DNA of 64,000 nucleotides from Margaritifera margaritifera (GCA_029931535.1 JAQPZY010000514.1:144476-208475), one strand, 5' to 3'; shown: positions 22,236-34,255, counted from the first letter of the stretch. The notes: generated from the letters alone by a model not told the origin. Program-made: numbers and translations.

Positions 22236-22330
22236 ATATAGAACATTGCCTCCGGGCGCCTCGGTAGGGTCGCCACTAAGGACCATTGCCCCCCGGGCGC
22301 CTCGAACCCTCGCGCCGCCACTATCCCCAT
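22236..22330. other. GC-rich patch with internal repeat
   Basis: In otherwise AT-rich DNA, two closely spaced copies of a CCGGGCGCCTCG segment occur (22252-22265 and 22293-22308), each preceded by CATTGCC. The minus strand includes GAGGGTTCGAGGC, which resembles a tRNA B box, but no complete tRNA fold was found. It could be a decayed tRNA-derived repeat. Confidence 0.45.
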
Positions 22331-22507
22331 TCAAACGAAGTAAGGTATTTATTATATACTCATTTCGTTTCTGGGACTGATTCTAAATATGAGCCCGTTT
22401 TGTCCCAATATCATATAAAAAGGAAAAGAGGTATTTATATTTCATAATAGATGCCTTCTATTGAGATCCGGTGGAGATATAGAGCCAAGTAAAAGTAAAG
22501 TTCGATA

Positions 22508-22905
22508 ATGTAAAAATGATGAATTACACAACAATTTTAGGATGAACCCGTTTTCAATCCATATACCACGCATGTGGAAAAAGGGATATTTATCTTTCAC
22601 TACGCTTATCGCCAACAGTAAAGCTCTTTATGCCGTAATATTTCGATGTCATCCCAGACTCGCTATGGGACTGATTTAAAACTGCAACATTCAAAACAAG
22701 AATTATTTGTATACGTTTCGTTCAGTATGAAGGTGTGCAGTATCGAGAAATACTACACGATTCCGACAATGTAAAGTTAATGGAGACAAAATTGAGTATA
22801 TAAGAAGGAAAAACCGGCAGAGGTCCAACAAGGTTGAATTAAGAGACAAAAAAAGGAAGATATAATAATAGCTGATTTTTAAGTACAGATGAGAACAGAT
22901 TAAGT
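22508..22905. repeat. Segmental duplication block R3, copy 2
   Basis: Matches 6070-6500. Its right end joins directly to block R4, lacking the ~1.9 kb found between these blocks in copy 1. Confidence 0.75.
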
Positions 22906-23289
22906 GAACTGAATACTTGTTTTTATTTCGTAAAAATTATTCTTGAGAGATAGCTGTCTGAATAATCATTTAAATGTACACGCCCTTCACTTTCTGTCTA
23001 GCACAGTTTCATTTCCTGACATCTGGGAACGGTATATCCTCGTCAGTGAATATGTCAGAATCAGGCCATAAAGATTAGTCTCAATCAAGGGCAAGGGCTT
23101 CACGTCTATACTCTGAAATACAGATTAAGATTGACATTTCAATGTTCATAAATATTAGCGGGAAAAAAATCTTAAACCCTACTATTTCATATTCAGTCGA
23201 AAAAGTTCTGAGTGATATAGTAAAGAGAACAAATTACAAGGAGAGGATAATACACATACTTCGTTAAAACAAAAAATAAAAAAATACTA

Positions 23290-23910
23290 CAGTTTCTTTA
23301 GAATTGCGAATAATATTCCCGTCTGTAGCTCCGTAAATTTGCACGTGAGCGTCTCGAAATGTAACACAAATTAGCAAATCCATTTTGCGTACGAATGATT
23401 TCAACACCTTTTGTATCAACATGCAGAGCAACACTACCAATTGCAAACATGCTGAAAGAGAGTGGTCTGCATACATGTAATCCTGGAGTTATGGAAGAAC
23501 CTAAATGTTCACACAGGACTGAGCAGCTATGGGAGCCGTCGCGCCACAAATAAACAAACATCTTATGTTCATTAGACAAATCATGCCATAAAGAGATGCT
23601 AAGTAGAAATTTGAAACAGTTTAATGAAAACTAGATGAAATAGACGATGTTTCTTTCCGTGTGGCACGCCACGGCTTATATAACCTTCAGTCTTGTGTCA
23701 AAATGGACTCTTCCATAACTTCAGGACCAACATTGCGGATCACATGTACACAGACCACTCTTTTTTCAGCATGTATTGTATGTTGATACATGATACAAAA
23801 AAATGGTGCGAAACCAGTTGGGCAATTTTATTTTGTCTAAATTCCGAGAACCTCCCGTGAAAGTTCACTGAGCTACATACGGAAATATCATTCGCGATGC
23901 TGAGCTGAAT
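23290..23910. repeat. Long inverted repeat (foldback), copy 2
   Basis: Paralog of 8725-9380. The left arm is about 23310-23505 and the right arm about 23700-23895, for example GGAGTTATGGAAGA opposite TCTTCCATAACTTCAGGACC. Both arms persist after duplication, though the right arm has diverged internally. Confidence 0.75.
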
Positions 23911-24973
23911 GAACTATTGCAATTATTCTGCGGCTTGTTTTCTATATGGCTGTAAAAGCCACATATGTATATCACGATAATGATTCGTCGTGAAGTAAAA
24001 CAGAACAAAACACAACATTTATTTTTCAACTCGTGTCGCATCATAATGTATGAGTACGGTTTTCAGGTTACGGTAGTAAATTTCAGATAAACATTGATTT
24101 ACGACAAATACAAAGAGAAAAAAAATGTATAACAAATATATAATTTCATCTTACAGAAACATTTAAAGTACTATCACTTGCAATAATAAAGTGCAGTATT
24201 CCTCTCCTGTCTTTGCTACCCAACAGTCTTCGATTAACTTCGTTCCACATTGGCCCTCTACATATATGGCTAACCAAAACAATGATTTGAGCAAGTATCC
24301 TCTTGTGATTGAGGAGTTACTCTCTATAGCAAGTAAAATCAATTGACCATTTAGAGAGATTATTACTTAGCCTGATCGATTTTATTATGTTGCCTTTTAT
24401 GGTGTTCATATACATTGACTAGAAAGAAAAACGTGTATGAAACTAGAGAAATATACATGTTACTTGCGTCGTTGTCTACAGAAGCTTCCACGCTTGTTCC
24501 CAGCTATCTTACTATGTAAATATAATGAGAAATCTAATTGGCTCTTTATCTTTTGCTATTAATTTTTGTTTCGTTCTTTGTCATTCATGATATACTCATG
24601 AAGAACAGATACCTTTCAAGGATTTATTGACATCTATAAGTTTTAAGAGTACACGTACATGGACACTACTTTTTTTGTATTTTGAGGCAATTCGCTGATA
24701 ATGTACATGTAATTTTCAAACCTTTGAAAATTAAAAACAAGCAGAGAACCATTATAAAACTGAGGCAATTACTTCAATATGCACATGTATTGAGTGAATG
24801 ATTTACCTTTAGCACCACCAATCTCCTTTTTTTATAGGAAAACATGTGTTAATGCAATTTTGCACACCTATGGCCTTGCTATCATTCATTTGATTTGGTG
24901 ACAGGTGAACGGAAGAGAACAAGTTATTACAATTAGGGTTTCACACAACATAATGCCATTCTCCGAAGCAAAC

Positions 24974-24975
<2 letters not shown>

Positions 24976-25027
<52 letters not shown>
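24976..25027. repeat. (ATT)n microsatellite beside EF-hand exon A2
   Basis: Uninterrupted trinucleotide run in the intron just downstream (minus strand) of the A2 donor. Confidence 0.96.
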
Positions 25028-25053
25028 GCAATATGTAGATATTAATAACTTAC

Positions 25054-25133
25054 CTTCATAATTCAATTTCCCATCTTCATCAGCGTCGTATTTCTTGAAT
25101 GCTTTCTGTACGTACGAATATGGGTACTTGGTT
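25054..25133 (-). CDS. EF-hand exon A2 of a putative secreted Ca-binding protein
   Basis: An 80 bp minus-strand exon with a strong acceptor (TTTCTTTTTTAAG) and a perfect GTAAGT donor. Entered with one base to complete a codon begun as AG in exon B2, it encodes TKYPYSYVQKAFKKY followed by the calcium loop DADEDGKLNYE. The loop has Asp at positions 1, 3 and 5, Gly at 6 and Glu at 11; position 12 would come from the next exon, which I could not fix. The preceding FKKY helix is typical of the EF-hand E helix. It would join B2 to form an EF-hand pair. An unrelated exon with the same pattern by chance is unlikely. Confidence 0.68.
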
Positions 25134-25254
25134 CTTAAAAAAGAAATTTACAGATGTATGGAAAGTTTTCAAATGGCTGAATTGAAATTAATGAAAATGC
25201 TAAACCTCTTTGCTAGCAAGTATTAACAATACTTGCTCAAATTCCTAATGTTCA

Positions 25255-25365
25255 AGACCTTTAGAAAATGGCAAATATTAGGTACCTAAGCAGACCTTTG
25301 GAAAATAGCAACTATTAGGTACATAAGCAGGCCTTCAGAAAATAGCAACTATTAGATACAGAAGC
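25255..25365. repeat. ~37 bp minisatellite, about three units
   Basis: Same unit as 10890-11295, located in the intron upstream (minus strand) of exon A2. Confidence 0.88.
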
Positions 25366-25751
25366 AGACACATACAATCAATTATAGATAAAATTTTAAT
25401 TCGTTATCTTGAATCTAAAGTCCAGGTATGTAAAATGTGCATAACATAGATGATTGGATATATGTGTATGTTTAGCTGCCTAACTACAGGTATTGATAAC
25501 TATGATAAATTAAACAAAGTTATGGAATACGACGGCAGAAGTAGCAATACACTCTCATCGTCTACTAAGACAACAGCAATTCTAATAAATATGTCTGTGT
25601 GAGTCGAGCGTAATTCAATGTCTAATTCTGCTATAAGGACAACAACTTGGATAACTAATGTCTGGGCCTAGCCTAAACTCAATAAAACGAAATCATAGTT
25701 GACCTATAAGGTGATCAGTACAAAATGAGAATAAAAAGTATACGCCATTAC

Positions 25752-25835
25752 CATATATGATCTTTTCAGATTGAGTGTAGCCACTTTTGTTAAATATGAA
25801 ATTGACAGATCCAGGTAACTGCCACCACTCACATG
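25752..25835 (-). other. Candidate exon C2 (84 bp, phase 1-1)
   Basis: Paralog of 11723-11806. It encodes CEWWQLPGSVNFIF followed by NKSGYTQSEKIIYG between a GTACTGAG acceptor and an ATATG/GTAATG donor. Its phases match the signal-peptide exon and the exit of exon A but not a position between B2 and A2. It may be an alternative exon, belong to another transcript, or be a chance ORF. Confidence 0.33.
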
Positions 25836-26083
25836 CTCAGTACAGAGTATTTCAGAGAGAAAGAGCGATTACAAAGTCCACGACGTATCACAAAGTCATA
25901 CGTGCCTATGTAAAATATACTCAAGATTATGTATGTCTGCGCTGTATATTGTTAGCTAATTTAGGCGAGTATTAAATAGGAACATACGGGTTCTTAAAGG
26001 GAATTTGATTGAAGTGAGCAGGAACAGTACATAGGCGGTCTCTGCAATAGCAGCTGATTCTTAATTCATTTGCTTTATTTTCA

Positions 26084-26181
26084 CTAGATTTGGACACATA
26101 CAAATAACATGGGCGAACTGTCGCTGATCATGGAAGGTAGTTTTCCCTGCGATCCTTCGCGACCTGTATCCTTATCTTGAT
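26084..26181 (-). other. Candidate 3' exon D2 with nearby AATAAA
   Basis: After a TTTTTTTAGTCAG acceptor-like sequence, a phase-1 frame reads QDKDTGREGSQGKLPSM and ends at TAG (26084-26086); AATAAA lies on the minus strand at 26074-26079. Joined after an exon ending in a lone G, its first codon would be Asp, the residue expected at EF-loop position 12. However, it lies upstream of exon A2. Another possible small exon (26264-26309) lies between it and B2. Confidence 0.28.
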
Positions 26182-26473
26182 CTGACTAAAAAAAGCACAA
26201 TATTGCTAAGTCCTCGGTGAATGAGATTCAGTTCTTGACATTATTGTAGATTTTTTAATTTACCTTACGTATCTCAATGCCAAGACTGTCGTATCCATTT
26301 ATATTCCAACTTATAGGTTATAGTGGTTTGCCTCAGCAGGGCCGAGACAAGCACTACGCTCAATCCGAATGGACAGAATGAAAATCATGACAAAGACAAT
26401 ATTTATAACACCAGAGGTATACCATAGATTAACCTGATGTTTCTGCAGACAAGCTAATAAGACGTGTACACAC

Positions 26474-26585
26474 CTGAACTCCTCTTTATCAATATAAGTG
26501 TCGTTGTTTCCGTCTAGACAATCGAAATCTTTTTTAATAAGATGCCCATATGAGCTAATTAAATTTTGATCGTAGCCTTGGTTGC
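26474..26585 (-). CDS. EF-hand exon B2 of a putative secreted Ca-binding protein
   Basis: A 112 bp minus-strand exon with acceptor TCTCTTTCCAG and donor TTCAG/GTGTGT. Entered in phase 1 it encodes NQGYDQNLISSYGHLIKKDF and then the EF loop DGNNDTYIDKEEF, with Asp at 1, Asn at 3, Asp at 5 and 9 and Glu at 12, all canonical ligands. It leaves in phase 2, compatible with exon A2. Its 5' phase matches the signal-peptide exon at 28695-28755. The paralog at 12452-12564 is inverted and frameshifted. Confidence 0.72.
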
Positions 26586-26640
26586 CTGGAAAGAGAACGT
26601 AGATGTTCGAGTTATTGTAAAAGCAAGAAAATTCAATAGT

Positions 26641-28694
26641 AGATTGAGATGAATGTTTGCATTAGTGTTACATTGTACAAAAGAAAGTGTCATCGAATTA
26701 AAAGTTAGTAATAAATATTTTCACCATTTTTCCACTAAGGTATGAAAAAAGCTTCTGGTTAGAAATTGCACTTATTTTGGTTCAAAGTATGTGTCAAAGT
26801 AAGAACAATATAAACAACAACAACAGCACCAGCAAAAATTTATCTCAAAATGTTTACTGCTCTTCTATCCTATTTCTTGTTGGATACGATCATGAGCCAT
26901 TGATTTTATTGTCAATAATCCGTTCTGCAACGTCTTATTTTTGCATTTTTCTTTATAAATCAGTTTTACTCATAGGCTGCTAAATGCCCTGTAATCTTTA
27001 ACCTTCGAAAACTCAGTGTTGCGGATCAAATTTTTCAGAGTTTTCTATATAAAAGGAAAGAAAAAAGAAAGGAAAAAAGGTAAAACCTTTATGCCGGACC
27101 GAGAAAGGGTAATTATACGAGTGATTTATATTTACATTATCGACTTTCACATCGATGCACCCTATTCATGTCTTTCATTGCAATCAAAAGTATCTGTAAA
27201 TTAGTTCTTTCGACAGTAGCTGATGAATCCAAATGAGACTTTTAATTATACTACTGACCGAATAAATGTAGCTTTCATAGGGACAACTAAATTCTTAACA
27301 TTAACATATATGTCCGAGACATGTTTCCGCTCAATGAAAGCGTTTTGGTTTACTTAGACAATATCAATTGCCCTCTGTTTCCCATTCCAATTTTAGTGCC
27401 TTGCGATTTATTTGAATTTTAACTTACAACTTATGTAACTGGAAAAATAAATATAGTAAGAATCAAATTTCTGAAAAACATCAATCTGTGCTATTTCAGT
27501 TTTCTACTAAAATAAAGCTGAAGTCCGAGTTATTTGGCTAGTCAAATGAACAAATGACGTTTTCTGATTGGTTATTCTTAGGATCGACATTTACGATACA
27601 ATTGTAGATGAACTGAGTTCAAAATATTATTTAATATTGACCTTGATTAGAATGATTGTAAATTACATCCTTCCAAAAAACGCAAGAGATATTTCTTTAT
27701 AATATTATTATTTTTTTTTACTTTTCCCAAAAGTTTTTTTCAGGGTATTAATTAATGCCTATTAGACGAGGATAGAAATCGACACAGAGTTTAATTTTCA
27801 AGGTGGCTGAGAAAAGACAATGGATATTATCATTATCTCAATTTTGAGCTACGAACAAAAGTACTTTGTAACCAAAGCTATAATTGGGTTTTCGAATTCA
27901 AACATATAAGGAATTGATTTAGAATACGTAAAAGAAATTTGTTCAGGAAGCTACTACTTTGCATGCAAAATTCCTATTACATTTCTTCCTTCTGTCGTAA
28001 TTTATTTAGACTGGTTATTGGTCTTAATCACATGAAAGGTGTCAGATTGACAAATGAGCTTTTGTGTGTCTTCTGGCTTTCAGTTAATGATAATAGTCAT
28101 CATTTTATGCCATACAAAATAATCTTAAAGTGTACATAATGAAGCTCAATGCGGTAAGTAATCTTGTATATATCACATGCGAGTAGATATTAAATGCAGA
28201 CATGTCTGAGGGTGACAATTTAATATTTCCACGGCGAAAACAAAGTGCAGAGATAAAATAAAAAGGTGAACTTCAAGGATTATACACACAAACCACTTAA
28301 AGAAGATCACGGTATGCTTATTGATAGTAAAGGGGTGTATGATTCAAACAATAAAATAATGTTTTAGAGACATGGTACTAAAAAACAAATTTTAAATTAC
28401 AAGTATAATGTAAAGGACAACAATAATTCATTACAATTTATAAACCTGTTTTTTATTTAGATATTATTTTCAACGAACGCGTTTTGGTCTCAGATATTTT
28501 GTTTTATAAATAATTCTGTTAGCTCGAAATTCTTCAGTTTTGCAAACACAAGTTAATTCCTTGCTTTCTCTCTACATTACCGGAATCGTGCAAAAACGAA
28601 ATGTAATAACTCATCTGAACACTCAACTGCGAAATCAGACGAGATAAGATAAGATAAGATAGATAAAAAGGACAGGAAATGAATGCATAAATAC
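26641..28694. other. Probable first intron of the EF-hand gene
   Basis: About 2.1 kb of AT-rich sequence between the signal-peptide exon donor and the B2 acceptor. It contains the 88 bp repeat at 28014-28100 and a short (GATAA)n run near 28637-28660. No other convincing exon was found. Confidence 0.45.
28014..28100 (+). repeat. ~88 bp repeat shared with 14401-14488
   Basis: Same orientation as the other copy, with about ten differences. See 14401-14488. Confidence 0.7.
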
Positions 28695-28755
28695 CTTGCG
28701 GAAAGACGATCGCTAGTAGGCTTACCAACAGCAAAAAAGTGACGGGATCCCTCAT
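28695..28755 (-). CDS. Signal-peptide first exon of putative secreted EF-hand protein
   Basis: The minus-strand ATG at 28753-28755 opens MRDPVTFLLLVSLLAIVFPQ, a basic/acidic N-terminus followed by a ~14-residue hydrophobic core and a plausible cleavage region. The exon ends CCGCAAG/GTATTT in phase 1, which matches the phase-1 entry of exon B2. An upstream in-frame ATG exists at 28846-28848, but the TATA box position favours the ATG chosen here. Inferred product: a small secreted protein with at least two EF-hands. Confidence 0.58.
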
Positions 28756-28815
28756 TGTGAGAAATTGTACTCGATCTCTATTCGGAGCTGGTGACGAGTC
28801 GCATTGAAATCCTTG

Positions 28816-28826
28816 TTTATATACCT
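28816..28826 (-). promoter_or_regulatory. TATA box for the EF-hand gene
   Basis: The minus strand reads GGTATATAAACAAGG, about 65 bases upstream of the chosen ATG. This leaves room for a transcription start near 28790 and a short 5' leader. Confidence 0.5.
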
Positions 28827-29194
28827 CTCCATTTACCTTAGTCGTCAAGAAAGGTCAGAAATGTAGAAAGCCACGCCTCAGGAGTATTCGCAAACAGACA
28901 CGTTGAACTTTATGCTTGGAAATGATTTGCTGAATGACATTCAACGTTAACGTAGCATGACTTATGTTGCCCCCAGAAATTGTATGCAAATAGACAAAAA
29001 CTACAGATATGAGCATCGTTACAAGAAGTAACCTGCAGGTTAATCTGAAACATTACTCGAGATTGGATCATGACAAAGTTAATTGTTTGAACGATAATAC
29101 TTCTTTTAGTAATGTTAATTATGGAATAACATTTTTCCTTTATACGAATCTGAGGAGATAAATGGCGCTTTACGGTTTAAACTGATCTTGATGA

Positions 29195-29310
<116 letters not shown>

Positions 29311-30780
29311 ACAGAGAGAAAGACATAGTTGACGCGCTAAGGTAAGCTGTGCTTCTGTACATTTGACGTCATATCGATAACGTCACTGAAAAGTTGGGTT
29401 ATATTTTGCCTTTCCATTGGTGCATTGCAAGTCTTGACTCGCGCGAAATACGAAATAATTTTCTTCCTCGGTCAAAAATTAGCGATTTGCTCGACAACAT
29501 TTGAAGTTTTATAATTTCAGTTTGAAATTAATTTACTATGTGTTTGTTGTTGCCATTTATCTATTTTAAATTGTCAACACCTGGCTTAAACATGAGCATG
29601 CGATGATTTACATTATAGATAATTTATATTATCTATTTGGTAAACTTTTAAAAGAAGCAGTTCGTTTCCAGAAACCAAGTGTATGGTGTCGTGATAGTTT
29701 GCGTAAAACCCCAGGTCCAGGTAATAAGTTTGCTCGTTCAAAATGATAAAATAAGCAAGCAGACCTTGCCGTCACAGTCTAGTTAGTTTGGCGACCGGGT
29801 TAAAATAACAATATAAACAGGGTGTGGGTGTGACGTATTTGATCCTTATATTTTACCCATCGGGGAAAGTGATGTTTTTGTCGTGTTGGCCGTGTGGACT
29901 TATTTATTTGATAATAAATTACACATTTACTGAAATAAATCACGTTATACGTCATTGATCTTGCTACAATTTCCATGGAGGGCAAAACTGTATACCAAGA
30001 CAATGGAGTATTACTTCAATAAGCGTACGACAGTCGAAATATACAAAGTCACTTTTTAACCTGATTCAGCTATCAATTGACATCATAAATGTAACCTCAG
30101 CCTCAAGTCAAGAATCTTGCAATCTTATTGCATCAATTGTAATTTCAACCGAACGGATTGCTTGATTCCATATTTTGAGGTTGATGATAAACCTAAGATA
30201 TTTAATGAAACCAACGCCAAGCGGGCTGTTGACTAGAAAGTGATAGAATGGGGCCAAATTGGCTCCCATCGCCTGCCGGCTTTTGATTGGTATTACCGAT
30301 TCAAATGTAGCTTATAACACATAATTATCGCACAGGAATCAGTAATTTCGAACACAAATTGAAACGTTATGGAATATGAATGAAAACTGAGCCAATTTAA
30401 TATTATTTTATATAATTTTACAGTCTTTAGCACACCATAATACAGAGAACGATATCCTACTTTAATCTGGCACGCCCTACGTGTTTCAATGACTGGGTAA
30501 GCAAAGGGAAACAATGGTCGCTTTTGTTGTAGATGTTCTTTATTATTATTATTTTCATCTGTAAATAGCGTGAGGGAGAGGAAACAATTAATCAGTGCCC
30601 TTGGCATTGAAGATAAACCCTTTGACAGTGTTACATCGGATTTTCAAACGATAGAAAAATGTAAGTGAACAGTGCTTCATCCCTGAACATCAAAGAAAAG
30701 CATAAACAAAACCAACCATGAAACTTGTTTACCCAATTTCAAAAGTTTATATTTAAAATCTAAAAATTTACAGAAGTTAA
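29311..30780. other. Unannotated stretch
   Basis: A 104-codon minus-strand frame (30293-30607) and several shorter ones lack motifs, signal peptides or exon context. No repeats of note. Confidence 0.5.
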
Positions 30781-30784
30781 GGAA

Positions 30785-31520
30785 CAATGCTACTGAAACG
30801 TAAAATATTGGCATATACACATTGGATTAACTGTGGGGCCCCCAGTATGATACATGAAAGATATACCAAGTTTCATCCTTTAGTCTCAAATGGCTCTAAT
30901 GCTAGAAAGGCACGAATGTAGGGAAACTTAAAATACTGACACATGACCTTGGAATTGAAGATACGACGGCTAATGTGATATGCAACACGTTTGCTACTAA
31001 TGATGTATAAGTATACCAAGTTTCTCTTTGAAACTCAAAAAAATCGTAACTAAAGAGAGGAGATGAAAGAGTGATGGAAAACGTAGCATATTCATGTGTG
31101 AAGATGACCTAGAAGATACGATCCCCAATGTGGTACACGAGACACTTTCTAATAACAATGAATAACTATACCAATTTTCATCACTAAAGATGAACGGGCT
31201 ACAAAGTCTTAGAGCGGAAAGGAAACTGTGATGGAATACTTAAAATATTAAACTATAACCTTGACCTTAAAGATGGAAAGTTTCATGCCAAGCTTAAAAT
31301 ATTGAGTCATGATTTGACCTTACAAAGAAGGACACCCCAATGGTGTGCAAATTTGAAATGATTCATCCCTTAATCTCAAACAGCTCTAAAGGTATAGACC
31401 AGAAACAAATGTATGACGGAAATCGTAATATATTGAGCCGTGACCTTGGCCTTGAAGATAAAACCCCTTAAGAGGTACGCGACACACCTTCTCGTGATGA
31501 TGTGTAAGTATACCGCGATT
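30785..31520 (+). repeat. Degenerate tandem array, ~150-170 bp units
   Basis: About five diverged units repeat the phrases GACCTTG-x-CTTGAAGAT, CCCCAATG(T/G)(G/T)G, a GATGTATAAGTATACCAAGT-like core, TTTCATCC, and CTCAAAnnGCTCTAA. A related fragment lies at 55385-55540. This phrase family is familiar from molluscan genomes (recollection, not a search). No coding. Confidence 0.65.
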
Positions 31521-33340
31521 GTTTAATTCAAATTAAATAGCTTGAAAATTAAAGAGCAAAAAGGAAAGACATACAAACAAGCAGACAGTAAACATACAGG
31601 AAACACATAGTTATTGCTTTCAATCGAGAAGTGTTGAGTCTCAATGCATCTTTACAATTTCATATTATGCGACGCATATGACAATTGGCTGTAATTACAG
31701 AATCTTTATAGATTCATTTACTCCATCATTAAGCATGGAAACTGGACAATTAATAAACAGTTTGTATAAAAGCTTGCTGATTATCTAATACGCAAGGCAT
31801 TAGACCTATCATAAGAAATATATTAAAGAAAAAGTAGAAAAGTAGACAACAAACTTCTCTTGATTGATCAGAGGGGTACTGAAGGAGCTACACAAATTAA
31901 AGAGCAATGATAGAAATTGACAAGAGCAAGAAAAAGCTCTTACATGCACCTGATTTATTTAAGCAAAGATTTAATACACCGTCTAATGCTAAAGAAAACG
32001 TGACAACTGTGAGAAAGTAAGCAAGAGAAAAAGCAGATACCATACCTAACATTCAATAATACTTGGAATCAATTGAACAAAAGAAAAACTCAAAGGAACC
32101 CAGGAATGTGTGTTTTAGAGAATGGCATGAAGAAAATACACACGTCTAAAAAAGAATGGACTATTTTAAAATCATGATTAGAACAGTTACAGAAAGACTT
32201 AAATAATGAACTCCAAAAAAGAATGATCAACAGATTAAGAATCATTTAATGATTTTAAAGGTGCTGTAATAAAACTGTAAAATAAGATATCTCATAACAC
32301 CAATACATTATTTTGTTGCAAAATAAGAACGATTTAAAAGAAATAATCAGGAAGAAGATGAAAACAGTAAAAATAAGTATGAATGAAAGTATAATCAAAA
32401 CTATATAAACGACTTAAGGTTTATAACTGTTTTAAGAAACAGAATCAAATATTAAAAGATCAGACTTTACAAACTTTTAAACGTGCACTTACTGTTGGAA
32501 TAAAACAATCTAACACAGGTCCCAAAGAATGTGTTGGCTAAAAACTGATGAATATTATAGGTGTGGTGCAAGGTAGTATTGACGAATTTGAATAAATGTT
32601 TACAACGTAAACAGATGCATTCAAAACTGAAGTAGATGAAAAGACTTCCGTTTAGTGGAAGAATTGATACAGTTAAGTCATAAATAGTAGAAAATCTACA
32701 TTAATTCAAAATTCAATTGAACACAGAAATGGGAAAAAAGAGTATTCTATTTGTTACTAAACTTGATGAGTTCTAAAGTAGAATCATTAATACAAAAAGG
32801 TGTAGAATGATAAAATAAAAGCAATGATGGGAAGGATATTGCTTCATACCAGATGAGACGGAACAAATTCTCCTAATCGGATATAAGAAAGATAGGTTGG
32901 AGCTTTACATTCGAGTAATGTTTAGCAATAACTGGATGCTTTTATGACATTTTTAAGTATTAAACCTCACGACTTAAATTAATGGATTTAACTATGCTCT
33001 TTCAAAATGTAGCAATATGGATCAGTAGAAATAAATAACTTAGACAAAAACTTCATTCAACTAAAGAAATCAGACTCTGGTACAATATTTGTTGTATCTA
33101 CTGTTTCCTTTGAAACTTGAGCCTAAAGATTATCACAATTACATGATTAATATTTACACTGGATTATTTGTGAAGGCTAAACGATTATTTTTATCTTTAT
33201 TGGGTTTGGTTGGTTGACAAAAGAAAACAAAACGCCAATACAGATTAATATAATCCCAGACATAATATTAAAAAATGACAATATTTCACACTACTGTATT
33301 AATACAGCTCAATGTGTTACTGTATCTGCTATACAGATTG
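31520..33340 (+). pseudogene. Decayed coding-like, purine-rich region
   Basis: The plus strand is unusually A- and purine-rich. Broken frames give protein-like stretches between frequent TAA/TAG stops, for example FIPDETEQILLIGYKKDRLE near 32840-32900 and LKLEPKDYHNYMINIYTGLF near 33110-33170. I do not recognise the family. A long-dead mobile element or viral-like insertion are possibilities; intact function is excluded by the stops. Confidence 0.35.
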
Positions 33341-33354
33341 ATTAAAAAGCACTA

Positions 33355-33582
33355 TTAATTTTTTACCATTAAATAAAAAAGATAACAACCAATTACGACT
33401 GGTGGAGTAATAGCTAACGGTATTGCATTTACACCAAGTAAGTATATGTTTATCCTAATCGATCTGATGCAGATAGCAAAAGTCACGATTGGAACACATA
33501 ACAAGTATAATAGAAAACTGCAGAGGACAAAGAAAACAGAGAAATGGCACACAGCTGCAGGAACGAATGAATACAATAACAC
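33355..33582 (-). other. Hydrophobic 75-codon ORF
   Basis: Two to three hydrophobic segments (residues ~8-22, 24-40 and 48-70) suggest membrane helices if translated, beginning MLLYSFVPAAVCHFSVFF. It has no recognisable family, no neighbouring exons, and lies at the end of the decayed region. It is an unassigned, low-confidence ORF. Confidence 0.18.
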
Positions 33583-34253
33583 GTTTTCGTTACGCAGATG
33601 CTGAATAATTCGGATGAGTATTTGGCTTTCTATTATTTTAGTCAGTTTAATGCTATTTTACAGATACTTAGACAACTCAGATCTAATAATATTTACAAAA
33701 ACGTTCCATAAGGTGATAGCTTATGAGCTCATGAGGATGTACTGATTACTATTTTAATGGACTACATAGGGTTTTTTTTTAGCTAAACATCTGTTTAAAT
33801 GTGTAGTGAATAGATAAAGATAAAGTGCAATAATACCAAAATTGTATAAATATATATCTCTACAAACAAAAGTAAACACCACAGAATATTAAGCATCTTA
33901 GTCTAACATATCGTTGCATTACGCATACTCAAAGTAGTATCAAACTTCAATAGTTACTTCAAAGTGGAAACATCTGCGTTGGGACCTAAAGTTATGATTG
34001 TACCTAGTATTATTCGGTTTAGAGTTTCAAAAAGATGTCGCCAGTGCAGCAGTATGCAATTTTAATAGAGCACGTATTAAAGGCATAACCATTTCTGGCT
34101 ATATGACTATAATATTGTCATGGATTTCAAAAGATTTGCGGATACCAGCTTCTGTAAGGACAGACAAAATAGAACAAGGTATCATGAATTGGCAACGTTA
34201 AGACAGACATTTTGATATTTCATTCATGCTGGTAATGCAGTAAATGATCTTCC

Positions 34254-34255
<2 letters not shown>

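Larger units (their letters stand above)
20400..22500. other. Mostly unannotated spacer
   Basis: Contains the (CA)n tract at 21041-21085, two to three degenerate ~35 bp units around 21340-21440 built on CCTGGCATGAACCAATCA-like text, and the GC-rich patch at 22236-22330. No gene is supported. Confidence 0.5.
22925..26641. repeat. Segmental duplication block R4, copy 2 (EF-hand locus)
   Basis: Matches 8390-12604 with indels. It retains EF-hand exons A and B on the same (minus) strand and so looks like the ancestral arrangement. It has about three minisatellite units at 25255-25365 where copy 1 has 10-11. Confidence 0.85.
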
